The position numbers were made by a program, and so were the translations under genes. The notes under the pieces were generated by a model. It did no database searches. It saw only the letters and a program-made list of their open reading frames with translations, and had not been told where the DNA came from. From positions 1-42,485 of the IMG/VR virus record IMGVR_UViG_3300009161_000089: a DNA stretch of 42,485 bases; one strand, given 5' to 3'. This document shows, piece after piece, positions 22,484 to 31,147 of the stretch (position 1 is its first letter; every line of letters starts with the position of its first letter). This DNA is from a virus.

Positions 22484-25414
22484 TCAGCGCATTCTTGGGA
22501 TATAGCCAACGATGGGAACGACTGCGTCATCCTGCTTCTTTTTATTTACACCCTCGGTACTTCGCTCAGTAAATTTGCGAGTTACCATGAACTTGTAAGC
22601 TGTATAAGCATACATCAGTGCCATTAATCCGTCATTCTGGATAACCCCCTTTTTGTACGTTTTGAGCACTATGCCGTCTTTCGTCTTTGTGTGGGTTTCC
22701 ATTGAAGTAATATGATCTACGAGCCAGCCCAGGAGCTCAAGGCTATCTCCCTTTGCCGGAATCTTGATTCGACCGCGCTTGAGCAGCGCATATATCTCAT
22801 CAAGTACTTGATCCTTGTTTACGCCTACCATTAGGTCTTTTTCGTCGTAAGAGAAAGCCCGCTTGGAGTTGCTCAGGTTTGTACAGCCAAGGAATTTATC
22901 CTTAAGTCCTTCATTATGCTGCACTAGTCGAACGAAATCGTTGCCATAATAGAAGTCGGCAGCCGACTGATCTATGTGGAAATCAGCTATTAACTTGCGA
23001 ACAACATTCATTTTGTAGTCTGGGTCGTTCTTCTTTAGCCTTACGGCATTCTCTACAGTCAGCACACCTGTGTGGTCAACCGACAGTATAACTGCACAGG
23101 TGAAAGATTTGCCGCGCTTCACCTCTAGGTCTGCATCCGACTCTACTTTCTCGCCCCAGTCCATGCCAAGAAAAAAACTCTTTCCCGCTGGGTTTGTTAT
23201 GCTTTTCGCTACGCCCCTGGACTCGTCAAGAGCGGTGGCATAGATCTCCTCAAGGGTAATCGGAACCTCGCTAGCTGAATAGAACTGCCCCTTTGTCTCA
23301 TTCCGCCATGCTCGCTCCGATGCATTCTTGTTGTGCTGCGGCCAGTACTCGAGAACGTTTTCCTTTGTGAAAAGCGGGCTGAGTATCATGTTAAAGTGAT
23401 AGCCTATATACTTCTGTGGCTCGCCCTTTGCGTTGGTCGGACGGGTTGCTATCCAGCGACCCAGGTCTACCGCCTCGCGCTTGTCCTGCGTCTTTAGGCA
23501 TGATGGGCACTTGATCAGGTTTTCTTTGATCCAGATCTCATTCCAGTCATCATTTTCTAGATTATACAGGAAAAAGTAGTGATCGCAGTGCTTGCATCGC
23601 AGCTGGTAAAAACGCTGATCCGAGTCCTCCCACATAGTCCAGAAAAAGGACCCGGAGTGCTTAGGAGTGCCGAAGAATACCTGGACGCCCTTAGTCGGAG
23701 CACCGTATGGGGTTGCGGTCAAAACCTTTAGCGTATTTTCTATGGCGCTGCGAGTCATGTCCTGGCAATTCTTCGCCTGGATTCCACCGTCTTGTAGCCC
23801 TTTTTTATTTGCACCTGTGACAACGAAATTATGATTATCATTTACCTCGATATCATAGACTTCCTCTTCTCGGTCCAGTGACTTGAATGAGGAAACAACA
23901 TTGTAGGAGTACTGCTTAAATTCTTTATTCCACTGATAGGCGTATTTTTTATCGCAAATTATGTCTGTTTTATAGTGGAGGTCTGGGTGCAAATATTTTG
24001 AAATATTGCCTAACAGTTCCTGTGACCCAGCCTTGTTTACTCTGATCACATAGTATTTGCCGCCCACCATGGCTTTGCGGCACGAGACTCCCATGCTCTC
24101 GAGCTTCTCAACAAGCCTGTCTACGGAATCGGAATCAAAGGAGTTGGTACAAAGGGTAATGCTTCTCTTTCTGGAGTCAGCATTGCTGCCATCATCCATA
24201 AACCATATTGCAATCCCTCTCCAGTCGAGCTTGTCGATTATCCACTGCGGACATGTCTTTTTTTCGCTCTTGGGGAACGAGTGTCCTGGAATTCCGAATC
24301 CCTTGGTGGCAAACCACCACCCAGGCTTCTTGTACTTGCCCTGCTCAGGAATGTACTTGCAGGAAACCCCAAACATGGAGGCTTTCCACTCTGCATAGTT
24401 TTTTTGCTTTTCTCCATGTAGTACGCGCAGCCTATATGAATTAGTCGCATACTCCTGCAGATTTCCATCGCCAAGAAAAGAGCCAATGGCAATCTGGAGC
24501 TGGTCGTCATTCAGGGCTTTCAAGTATTGCGACTTATTACCTGGCCACCCTATGACAAAGTCGCCTTGTTTTAGATTTTGGGCCTCTACCCATCCGCGCT
24601 CTGTTAAGAACTTGTGATCTTTCGTGCACTTCGCCTTGTACTTCCCGCACTTGAGCTCGTAGATCGGCTTGGGGTCGCGCTTCCAAGCATGAACAACCTG
24701 CTTGTACTCAAACTGCATTGTCTGCTCGTTAATTGTCTGAACAAATGGCAGCTCCTGGCCATTTTTGAATGCCTCGTATATTTTACCTATTTTGATCTTT
24801 CCTTTATCTGTCTTTAGCATCGTATTATATACAAAGCACTCATCATAAAGCAGCACATCCTGCGTACTACCACGAATACGGTCGCCGGACTTGCCTATCG
24901 AGTCGACGCGGATCTTGCTCATTCCGATAAAGTTTTTCTGCGTCTGCGTGTCCTCTAGATCTACCGTCCTGGTAACCTTTAGAGCTCGCTTGCCAATATA
25001 GTTATCCTTGGCACCGCTAATCAGATTTGCAAGAATATCCTTTGCATAGACGCCGCAGCGCTTGAGGTCTGGGAAAACATGCATTACTCGAATAGGTGGT
25101 TTGCCTGACTCGGTACTGTACAGTCCAGAGCTGGCCATGTGCAGGCTCAGCACTCCGGCCATAATAGTGGCACCGACCTGGCGGCCTTTTAGCAGAATAA
25201 TGGGCTTTGCCTCTTTGTTCTCTACCTGCGCAGATACTGCCCGGTATATTTCTGCCATGTACTTCCATCCCGACCCTGATAGGTCGAATGGTTTTCCATC
25301 TATGGTCAGATTATTTTCTGCAAAGCTAACAGGATCAATGATCGAGATGTCTCTCTTGATTTCATTGAAGATGTCTTTTGACGTTAACGCCTTGACTTTC
25401 TTAGGGCTTACCAT
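22484..25414 (-). CDS. terL: Terminase large subunit, interrupted by an intein
   Basis: The 976-residue precursor starts at the ATG at 25414 (MVSPKKVKAL) with GGAG seven bases upstream. The N-terminal ATPase part has Walker A (ILLKGRQVGAT, about residues 73-83) and Walker B (VLLYDE, 187-192). An intein follows directly (193-549). The C-extein resumes at CQDMTRSAIENTLKVLTATP, has a Cys-rich finger (CKHCDHYF...CPSC), and the RNase H-like nuclease with MDWGEK and downstream acidic residues. The spliced protein would be 619 residues, normal for TerL, the motor that packages and cuts the genome. The protein can only work after splicing. Confidence 0.93.
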   Translation of the reverse strand: MVSPKKVKALTSKDIFNEIKRDISIIDPVSFAENNLTIDGKPFDLSGSGWKYMAEIYRAVSAQVENKEAKPIILLKGRQVGATIMAGVLSLHMASSGLYSTESGKPPIRVMHVFPDLKRCGVYAKDILANLISGAKDNYIGKRALKVTRTVDLEDTQTQKNFIGMSKIRVDSIGKSGDRIRGSTQDVLLYDECFVYNTMLKTDKGKIKIGKIYEAFKNGQELPFVQTINEQTMQFEYKQVVHAWKRDPKPIYELKCGKYKAKCTKDHKFLTERGWVEAQNLKQGDFVIGWPGNKSQYLKALNDDQLQIAIGSFLGDGNLQEYATNSYRLRVLHGEKQKNYAEWKASMFGVSCKYIPEQGKYKKPGWWFATKGFGIPGHSFPKSEKKTCPQWIIDKLDWRGIAIWFMDDGSNADSRKRSITLCTNSFDSDSVDRLVEKLESMGVSCRKAMVGGKYYVIRVNKAGSQELLGNISKYLHPDLHYKTDIICDKKYAYQWNKEFKQYSYNVVSSFKSLDREEEVYDIEVNDNHNFVVTGANKKGLQDGGIQAKNCQDMTRSAIENTLKVLTATPYGAPTKGVQVFFGTPKHSGSFFWTMWEDSDQRFYQLRCKHCDHYFFLYNLENDDWNEIWIKENLIKCPSCLKTQDKREAVDLGRWIATRPTNAKGEPQKYIGYHFNMILSPLFTKENVLEYWPQHNKNASERAWRNETKGQFYSASEVPITLEEIYATALDESRGVAKSITNPAGKSFFLGMDWGEKVESDADLEVKRGKSFTCAVILSVDHTGVLTVENAVRLKKNDPDYKMNVVRKLIADFHIDQSAADFYYGNDFVRLVQHNEGLKDKFLGCTNLSNSKRAFSYDEKDLMVGVNKDQVLDEIYALLKRGRIKIPAKGDSLELLGWLVDHITSMETHTKTKDGIVLKTYKKGVIQNDGLMALMYAYTAYKFMVTRKFTERSTEGVNKKKQDDAVVPIVGYIPRMR
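23768..24838 (-). other. In-frame LAGLIDADG intein (357 residues) in TerL
   Basis: It spans TerL residues 193-549. It begins with Cys1 (CFVYNTMLKTDKGKIKIG, block A), has block B (AKCTKDHKFLTERGW), two LAGLIDADG-type motifs (IGSFLGDGNLQ and AIWFMDDGSN) of a homing endonuclease, block F (VYDIEVNDNHNFVV) and ends GIQAKN before Cys+1 of the extein. The last Asn and +1 Cys are canonical, but the usual penultimate His is Lys. The insertion lies immediately after the Walker B glutamate, one of the least changeable spots in the host protein. Confidence 0.93.
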
Positions 25415-25423
25415 CTGCTTTCT

Positions 25424-25455
25424 CCATAAACACAAATCCGGCTATTGAAGCCGGA
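25424..25455 (-). terminator. Hairpin between the 169-residue gene and terL
   Basis: On the minus strand TCCGGCT-TCAAT-AGCCGGA is followed by TTTGTGTTT and then the terL SD. The T tract is broken, so this may be a partial terminator or attenuator that lowers terL expression relative to the genes upstream. Confidence 0.55.
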
Positions 25456-25478
25456 CTTATTGCAATCTGAAGCCGCAT

Positions 25479-25988
25479 TCAGTGCTTTAGCTTGTCTGAT
25501 ATGTTTTCGAAGGTCTCGTTATCTTCTTTTGAGGCGCTGCCTTCCGGCTTGTTGTACAGAGTTGGCACAGGCGCGGGCATCTCGATCTTGTACTTTGATA
25601 GCAGCTTTTCGATAAAATCCCTTAACTCGGCCTTGTGCTCGCGCACAAGCCCTGCCTTGTGAGCAAACTTATTCTTGATATCATCCATGACTGCAAGGCT
25701 ATCTATGCCCGACCGGCGCAGCTCTATTAGACCTGCGATATAGGACTTGACCTCGGAGAGGTCGTGCTCCGCATCCCCTGCAATGACAAGCCTGAAGGCT
25801 GCAGATGCCTGCTTTTTGAGAGAAGCTTGCTTGGTCAGATGCGAGGCTGAGTCAAGGCAAACCCTGGCGCGCAGCTCATCTACCTTGGCCTCAACGGTCT
25901 TGAAATGCTCGCCAGATTCGGCACTAAGGCCGTCCTGTTTTAGCTCGCTTTTAACAAGATCCTTGTAAAGTTCGTCCCAGATTGTCAT
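25479..25988 (-). CDS. Hypothetical helical protein upstream of terL
   Basis: The 169-residue protein starts at the ATG at 25988 with GAGGAAAAT in front; the upstream stop lies eight bases away. It is almost wholly helical and charged (LSEVKSYIAGLIELRRSGID, LREHKAELRD-type segments). The segment LTKQASLKKQASAAFRL contains two K-Q-A repeats, resembling the K-x-A segments seen in many proteins here. It ends with a Pro-rich and acidic tail. Position just before terL would suit a small terminase or packaging accessory, but it has no clear HTH, so I leave it unnamed. Confidence 0.5.
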   Translation of the reverse strand: MTIWDELYKDLVKSELKQDGLSAESGEHFKTVEAKVDELRARVCLDSASHLTKQASLKKQASAAFRLVIAGDAEHDLSEVKSYIAGLIELRRSGIDSLAVMDDIKNKFAHKAGLVREHKAELRDFIEKLLSKYKIEMPAPVPTLYNKPEGSASKEDNETFENISDKLKH

Positions 25989-25995
25989 ATTTTCC

Positions 25996-26871
25996 TCAGG
26001 CTGGATAGGACTTGTTGCCTATGCTCTGGGTACCGATCTCTACCTCTTCTCCGATCCGGCTAAAGTCGCGGTCAATCAACATGCCTTTCTCGCGGAGCAG
26101 GGAGTGGACCGATAGGTGGTCGCGGTCGGTGAAGGTGTACTTCTTGGCCAGATCGCGATAAACCGTCTCGATGTTGCGACCATAAGTCACATGTGAGCGA
26201 ATTATAATATTCGTGATCTCGTGGAGAAAAGGATCTGCCATGAGAACGATGCGGGCCGACGAGGCCTCTTTCTTGAACTGGCCCGACTCCCACTCCATAT
26301 AAGCGCGAACCTGGATGTCAGACGGCTCTTCAAGAGCTACCGGGAGCAGGGTCTCCTGACCGTCCGCTTCGGCTCGAATGTAGTAGGCCGGATCGCCGTC
26401 GGCGCCGATACGCGTAAAAACGGACGACGACAGCTTAAAAGCAGCAGTTTTGCGGCGCGACTTCTTGGAGGCCAGGCCTTCGAGCGCTTCTTCCAGTCGG
26501 GCAACATAATCGTAGATCTTATCGCGGATGCTCTCGGCCTCTTCCTCGTCAATGGTGTTCTTCTCATCCGAACGAATCGCCTTGCTGATCTCGGCATCTA
26601 GGCGTTTCAGGTAGGCAATAGCACGCTCGCAACCAACCGTGGTGTGCCCCTTGTGGCGCGGGATCCCGTCCATCTTCTGAGCCAGGTAAGATAGGAACTT
26701 GCTGTGATCACCGTGGTGCTCCCAGTCGGTCTCTTCGTCCTCATCGCCGCCCTTGCTGCGGTCCAGCGACTTGTCTGAACCAGGGAGAATGTCTACTTCA
26801 AATACAGAGCCATCATCCCCTTCGCCAAGTAGGATGTCGTCATTGATAATGTCAAGAAGATCGTCATTCAT
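25996..26871 (-). CDS. Hypothetical protein with acidic N-terminus
   Basis: The start is the ATG at 26871 (MNDDLLDIINDDILLGEGDD), with GAGGA five bases upstream and an eight-base overlap with the upstream gene; 26883 is an alternative without SD. The 291-residue product has an acidic first 50 residues, a central coiled helix (AIAYLKRLDAEISKAIRS), a basic KKSRRKTAAF, a beta-like YYIRAEADGQETLLPVALEE domain, and a C-terminal helical region that may be HTH-like (RNIETVYRDLAKKYTFTDRD). No family recognised. It could bind DNA or regulate packaging; this is inference. Confidence 0.5.
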   Translation of the reverse strand: MNDDLLDIINDDILLGEGDDGSVFEVDILPGSDKSLDRSKGGDEDEETDWEHHGDHSKFLSYLAQKMDGIPRHKGHTTVGCERAIAYLKRLDAEISKAIRSDEKNTIDEEEAESIRDKIYDYVARLEEALEGLASKKSRRKTAAFKLSSSVFTRIGADGDPAYYIRAEADGQETLLPVALEEPSDIQVRAYMEWESGQFKKEASSARIVLMADPFLHEITNIIIRSHVTYGRNIETVYRDLAKKYTFTDRDHLSVHSLLREKGMLIDRDFSRIGEEVEIGTQSIGNKSYPA

Positions 26872-27409
26872 TGTTTTCCTCATCAGCGAACAAATCGTCT
26901 AGGACCTGCTGTGTTTTCTTCAGATCAGGGCCTACTAATTCTGTGTTTTCCGTAGAATTTGCATTTATTATTAGCCCGGCATCATCCTGACTGGCATAGC
27001 CATAGATGCCATCAAACAGGTTTGCGTTCCCGGGGTTGTCCCAGTAACTGGCAAGCGGATAGCTATAATAGCCATGAATGCCCATGGCTCCAAACATACG
27101 CGGATATACCTGTATGGCATCCATGGCCGAATCAGATATGCCGGCACCTGGCTCGCCATAATCGCAGTGAACAACCTTGCCGTTTTCGGCAAGCTTGTCG
27201 GCAAATACACACCGGCCCTGACCGTGCAGAGCATAAGCGGCGACATTGTGCTGTTTTTGCACATCCCTGGACTCTGGATCGACATTCGCCAGAGCCTCCA
27301 TCCGCAGGACTGCGTCGCCGGCATTGCGGCAGGCCACCTGGATACCAAGGCCAAATGGGCAGCGATTTATTCCATCTGGAGTCCGGATGACAGCTAGCTT
27401 TTTCAACAT
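26864..27409 (-). CDS. Hypothetical protein with Cys-containing N-terminal region
   Basis: The 181-residue protein starts at the ATG at 27409, overlapping the preceding gene by seven bases with AGGT upstream. It begins MLKKLAVIRTPDGINRCPFG and has Cys at about residues 18, 27, 67 and 81, an Asp-Pro-Glu segment, and a Tyr/Gly-rich stretch (GIHGYYSYPLASYWDNPGNA). The C-terminus is an acidic helix. No motif gives a function. Cys spacing is irregular and does not form an obvious zinc site. Confidence 0.5.
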   Translation of the reverse strand: MLKKLAVIRTPDGINRCPFGLGIQVACRNAGDAVLRMEALANVDPESRDVQKQHNVAAYALHGQGRCVFADKLAENGKVVHCDYGEPGAGISDSAMDAIQVYPRMFGAMGIHGYYSYPLASYWDNPGNANLFDGIYGYASQDDAGLIINANSTENTELVGPDLKKTQQVLDDLFADEENNE

Positions 27410-27795
27410 GACACCTGCTCTATATACTTCAAGAAATCTCTTACTGCTTTGCTAGATCCAGCAGACTTCCAGTACTTGCGATTTCTTTCTTTTCCGCAAT
27501 AGGCCTCTGTTGGGATTGCGGAATCAAGCGAGTAGGCCTCGTACACACGCTTTTTCAGCGACTTGGCGGCTCTTTTGCGGTACTCGTCCAGCTGGCCCTG
27601 GAGGCCCTCGCCCGAGCCATAGTCATAATTTTGCCTGAAAAACGGCGGAACGCGAGCATCGTCGCCCGTCAGCGGATGGTCCTCTGACCAGTCAGCGGTT
27701 GCCAGAATAATGCATCCAGCGTCAGGCCCGTGATCCCTGTGTAGGGCAAGAGCTTCGTTTATAATGTTTTGTTTCCAGCGCTTTATATCAGACAT
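27403..27795 (-). CDS. Hypothetical protein
   Basis: The 130-residue protein starts at the ATG at 27795, overlapping the nucleotidyltransferase stop by eight bases. An N-terminal alpha/beta portion contains DAGCIILATADWSEDHPLTG, followed by a basic helical half (EYRKRAAKSLKKRVYEAYSL) and KERNRKYWKSAGSSKAVRDF. No family was recognised. Coupled overlaps on both sides show it is expressed with its neighbours. Confidence 0.5.
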   Translation of the reverse strand: MSDIKRWKQNIINEALALHRDHGPDAGCIILATADWSEDHPLTGDDARVPPFFRQNYDYGSGEGLQGQLDEYRKRAAKSLKKRVYEAYSLDSAIPTEAYCGKERNRKYWKSAGSSKAVRDFLKYIEQVSC

Positions 27796-28495
27796 GGTGC
27801 AGCATCCTCTGGCGAGCCAGCTCTCTCATCACAAGCTTAGTAACAGGTATGTGCTTGATAAGGTCGTGCTCACACAGCCAGTTGACTATTTCAGGATTTT
27901 TTCGAATCGCATCATTTATGATTCTGCCAGCATGCCTGTGATTAATCTTTTCAATTTTATGGAACTGCTTGATCAGCTCGTCCTCAAGCTGCTGCTCTGG
28001 CCGCATTCCTTCTGCGATGTATTTTATCGCCCTCAGGAGCCTGACCGGATCGCGAAACGTAATCTCGGGACTCAGTGGGCATCGCAGGGTTTTGCTCTTT
28101 AAATCTTCCAGTCCGCCACAGATATCAAGAAAGTGACCATCGTCGCAGGCGATCATCATCGTATTAATTGTGAAATCTCGGCTGTACAGCTCGGATGCAA
28201 ATGCCCCGTCCTTGTGCTCTATGTAGAGCATGTGCGGGCCAAAGTCCAGTTCTGTACCATCCACGATCATCTTCTTGGCGCCGCTGCCTGTTTCATAGAC
28301 TGGCACGCCAAAGTACTCGGCAACCAGATCTGCCAGAACAATATTGTCCGGACTGCCACAGGTAATGTCATAGTCAACCGGGTCAGCGCCGGCTATCATA
28401 TTTCTAACTGCCCCGCCAACTATAAAAGGCCTAGGCAGACCATTGGCTGCTGCTAATGATGCCACCTGCTTCATTATAGAGGCAACGGTTTTCAT
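27788..28495 (-). CDS. CCA-adding enzyme / poly(A) polymerase-like nucleotidyltransferase
   Basis: The 235-residue protein belongs to the class II tRNA nucleotidyltransferase/poly(A) polymerase family. Seen: FIVGGAVRNMIAG (G-G signature), VDYDIT (D-x-D type metal ligands, with Tyr before the first Asp pair), SRDFTINTM, LDICGGLEDLKSKTLRCPLS and FRDPVRLLRAIKYIA. It is shorter than bacterial CCA enzymes (about 400) and lacks most of the C-terminal domains, keeping the catalytic head and part of the neck. Start ATG at 28495; a TTG at 28501 is possible. It may repair tRNA 3' ends or tail RNA during infection, but which nucleotides it adds cannot be read. Its position among virion-cluster genes is odd. 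Confidence 0.82.
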   Translation of the reverse strand: MKTVASIMKQVASLAAANGLPRPFIVGGAVRNMIAGADPVDYDITCGSPDNIVLADLVAEYFGVPVYETGSGAKKMIVDGTELDFGPHMLYIEHKDGAFASELYSRDFTINTMMIACDDGHFLDICGGLEDLKSKTLRCPLSPEITFRDPVRLLRAIKYIAEGMRPEQQLEDELIKQFHKIEKINHRHAGRIINDAIRKNPEIVNWLCEHDLIKHIPVTKLVMRELARQRMLHHV

Positions 28496-28497
28496 TA

Positions 28498-29868
28498 TCA
28501 AACCTTGGGTGCTTGGACGGGCGGCGGTGTAGCTGGCGTGGCTAATTCTGTAGTGCCCTCAGATGCTTTCGGAGGAGCTGGCTCGAGTGCCTTGACGAGC
28601 GGAAGGTCTTGAGGCCTCACGACCGTTTTAACAGCAGTGGGAGCCATCTTTGGAGCCGTCTGCTGCTGGAGCTCTGCGCGTAGTTTGCCGACCAGGTCGT
28701 CAATCTTATTCGCTGAGCCGTTGAACGCTTCCATCAGCTTTGCAGCAGCGTCACCGATCTCGGGCATATGGCCGAAGCCAAGATTAAAGATGTCGATATC
28801 TCTCGCTGACAGCTCCCTGATAATTGCGCGCTGGCGGAGGAAAGCCGAGATCTCTTCGAGCGAGCTGAGGACTGCGTCCAGGTCATCGGGACGGGAGATG
28901 GAGCCAGCAACCTTTACGAACGCCTCGTCCGGGGCAGCTATCTTGCGAATTACGTCAGCGCCCTCAAACCAATCGTTCTGCTCCGCAGTGAAAGCTACCT
29001 TCTCAATAACGTCCTGAAGGGTGGCAACCTTGAGCTTGCGGATGCTCTTTCGAAGAATGTTAAGGCTGTCCTCGACTGCATCAAACTGCTCTTCCTTGAG
29101 CAGATGGCGATATTTTTCTAGTAGTTTGTCTATAGCAAATGTACGCCCGACCATCTTGTCGCGCATATTCTTAAATTCTTCCGCAGACATCGGGTCGGTG
29201 TAGCGGTCGCGCGCTGGCTGCTCCACAGAGGCTTCCTGTGCAGGCTGCTTGCGCATGAACTCGTAGGCGAACGCACTGTCTGAGCCCTCGGGGCCGTATG
29301 CAACCTTTTTAATCAAAACGTCCTCCTGGGCACTCAGGTAGCCTAAATTCCTACCGGACTTGTACTTCAATCCATACCAGGAAAGGAAGGCCAAGCGGTC
29401 ATCCATGTCTAGGTCAGAAATCACTCTACGAATCGCGTCTGCCTCTAAAACGCCCAAGGATATAAGGCTTGCCGCCCGAGACGCCAGAGAGGGGAAATCC
29501 TTTCTAATACCCGTATATACAGCTGTATCTACCCGTATAGGATAAGCTTCTTTCTTTAATCCCTTACCCAGAGAGAATGACAGGGTCCTATTAGGATCCT
29601 TGCTCTTGCCTAAGATTGACACTAACCCGTTCGCTATTTCTCTTAGGGTACTCACTTCTGATCTAACAAAGTGGCTTAGCAGATCCTCGTACTCTGACTC
29701 TGATAGCTTTGTGTTTAGATGTCTGAGGGAATCAGTCAGGACTCTATCTAGGAAGAGGAACTTCACCAGGTCCTGCTTTTTGACTCCACATCTTTCCGCT
29801 TTAGCAGAAATGCCCTTCAAGCACTCCAGCATCTCGTCGTCAAGTTTGTCTTCTGTGAAATTAAACAT
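28498..29868 (-). CDS. Hypothetical helical protein with Pro/Ala-rich tail
   Basis: The start is the ATG at 29868 (MFNFTEDKLDDEML) with a strong SD GGGAGG; the ATG-like start at 29883 is worse. The 456-residue product is helical. It contains many hydrophobic-K-x-A segments (LKKEAYPIRV, LIKKVAYGPE, IEKVAFTAEQ, FVKVAGSIS), a degenerate relative of the shared signature (AEQNDWFEGADVIRKIAA), and ends in a Pro/Ala/Thr tail (about residues 405-456). No catalytic motif was found. The pattern suits a structural or internal virion protein, possibly processed. Confidence 0.5.
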   Translation of the reverse strand: MFNFTEDKLDDEMLECLKGISAKAERCGVKKQDLVKFLFLDRVLTDSLRHLNTKLSESEYEDLLSHFVRSEVSTLREIANGLVSILGKSKDPNRTLSFSLGKGLKKEAYPIRVDTAVYTGIRKDFPSLASRAASLISLGVLEADAIRRVISDLDMDDRLAFLSWYGLKYKSGRNLGYLSAQEDVLIKKVAYGPEGSDSAFAYEFMRKQPAQEASVEQPARDRYTDPMSAEEFKNMRDKMVGRTFAIDKLLEKYRHLLKEEQFDAVEDSLNILRKSIRKLKVATLQDVIEKVAFTAEQNDWFEGADVIRKIAAPDEAFVKVAGSISRPDDLDAVLSSLEEISAFLRQRAIIRELSARDIDIFNLGFGHMPEIGDAAAKLMEAFNGSANKIDDLVGKLRAELQQQTAPKMAPTAVKTVVRPQDLPLVKALEPAPPKASEGTTELATPATPPPVQAPKV

Positions 29869-30565
29869 TAATCCTCCCGCCAAGAGGGATAAGGCCGGTG
29901 TTCTCTGTGTACTCGAGCTCCTTCATCTTCAGGTTCAGACGCTCCATGAACTCAATCGCTAGGTTGGGATCTACGCTGTCGAGCGTGTCTCGCACTGCAT
30001 CACGGATAACAGTTGCATGGTCACGAACAATATTTATACTTACGCTTACCTCTGCTGACTGGACCGATGCGGCAGTGTCGGCTTTGTCTTGCTGCTGCAA
30101 TATAGACAGGAGCAGCTTCATTTGATCTAGTAGTACTTTCTCGTTGCGCTCGTCCATCTTGCCGCCGGCATGCAGCTCATTGTAGTAGAATTCCATGCGT
30201 CCTTTGATTATGGTAAGGAGTTGCACAAGTTCTTTCTTTACGTTTATTTCTTCCTGTGCCAGCTTAGCAATGGCCTCTTGGTAGGCGGACGACTTGATTA
30301 GCTCGGCCTTGATCTCGGCATTTTCCTTTGCCCAGCGTGGAACTTCGCTCTCTTGTATGGCAATTTTACTTAGCTTGCCAGAAGGCATAAAGCGATCACG
30401 GAAGTCGTGTATTGTTCTCCAGTGTACGTTTAGGTGCGCGTTATGTTTGCCGGGATACTTCTTCTTGAGAAACTCGGCTACGCTCTGAGGACTTTCTCCA
30501 TCAGAAAGCATCTTGATGACTATATCGCGATCTATGTGTCCAAGGATTTTGTTTTTTGTTGCCAT
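29861..30565 (-). CDS. HTH-containing protein, candidate terminase small subunit
   Basis: The 234-residue protein starts at the ATG at 30565; no clear SD is visible. Residues 14-60 form a probable helix-turn-helix (IVIKMLSDGESPQSVAEFLK, then HWRTIHDFRDRF). The middle is a long coiled coil (AIAKLAQEEINVKKELVQLL to LLSILQQQDK). The C-terminal 60 residues contain a beta-like VSVSINIVRDHATVIRDAV. HTH, coiled coil and C-terminal oligomerisation/terminase-binding segment is the layout of small terminases. It lies upstream of terL on the same strand, though eight genes away. It could also be a transcription factor. Confidence 0.4.
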   Translation of the reverse strand: MATKNKILGHIDRDIVIKMLSDGESPQSVAEFLKKKYPGKHNAHLNVHWRTIHDFRDRFMPSGKLSKIAIQESEVPRWAKENAEIKAELIKSSAYQEAIAKLAQEEINVKKELVQLLTIIKGRMEFYYNELHAGGKMDERNEKVLLDQMKLLLSILQQQDKADTAASVQSAEVSVSINIVRDHATVIRDAVRDTLDSVDPNLAIEFMERLNLKMKELEYTENTGLIPLGGRINV

Positions 30566-30585
30566 GGTTTATATTACAAATGACC

Positions 30586-30609
30586 CGGGGCCCGCCTGGG
30601 CCCCGGTAA
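30586..30609 (-). terminator. GC-rich palindrome, weak terminator candidate
   Basis: ACCGGGGCCC-AGGC-GGGCCCCGGGT on the minus strand forms a very stable hairpin between the stop at 30614 and the next start at 30565. The T tract is poor (GTCATTTG), so termination is uncertain. The CCGGG(C)CCC core resembles the units of the 38043-38160 repeat and the stem of the terminator at 34679. Confidence 0.5.
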
Positions 30610-30613
30610 CAAA

Positions 30614-31144
30614 TCACTTGCTGAATTCGATTTGTTGTCGCAGTGGCCGGAATCTTTCGCTGCCGGCTGGTGTTTGTGCAGACACCGACCCTCCAACATA
30701 CTTGGTTCCGTCATCCAAGACAAATCCCTTGTGAAAATCGTAAATCTTGTCAGTTACCGGATCGCGATAAACGCCATCCGACACACGAAGCAGCTGAACT
30801 CCTGGTAGGTCGGGTGAGTGACGGGTGCTGAGGCTGGCGCCGATGTCGCCAAGCGCGGAACGATTGGGCGGGAGCATCTCTGTGCTGCGGCGTTTTGGTG
30901 GATCCCAGAATGCCTCCGGGTTCGATGCAAACTTGCCCAGTACGCGATCCAGACGATCAGCCGCAACGCGGTGACCGTCAGCATCAAGGGCATCTGCAAA
31001 CCCGGCTACGAGGCCTGCAACACGGCGCAGATCGTCTGTGTCGTAAGCAGCAAAGTCTAGGGCCGCGGCAGCGAGGGTGTCCTCGTCTGTGCCAGACTCA
31101 TCAAGGCTACTGATCTCTTGCTCAAGTTTTGCGATTTTCAGCAT
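30614..31144 (-). CDS. Hypothetical protein with shared LDxxG signature
   Basis: The 176-residue protein starts at the ATG at 31144, three bases after the upstream stop. Residues 44-70 carry a clean signature: GFADALDADGHRVAADRLDR. The first part is an acidic helix. The C-terminal 90 residues are beta-like with LPGVQLLRVSDGVYRDPVTD and DFHKGFVLDDGTKYVGG, resembling a small structural domain. A possible processing site MLKIAKLEQ is at the N-terminus. The two-part design, helical module plus beta domain, suits a virion protein carrying a targeting tag. Confidence 0.55.
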   Translation of the reverse strand: MLKIAKLEQEISSLDESGTDEDTLAAAALDFAAYDTDDLRRVAGLVAGFADALDADGHRVAADRLDRVLGKFASNPEAFWDPPKRRSTEMLPPNRSALGDIGASLSTRHSPDLPGVQLLRVSDGVYRDPVTDKIYDFHKGFVLDDGTKYVGGSVSAQTPAGSERFRPLRQQIEFSK

Positions 31145-31147
31145 ATA

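Noticed and set aside
25479-25988. Small terminase subunit
   Set aside because: It directly precedes terL but I find no helix-turn-helix; the gene at 29861-30565 is a better, still weak, candidate.
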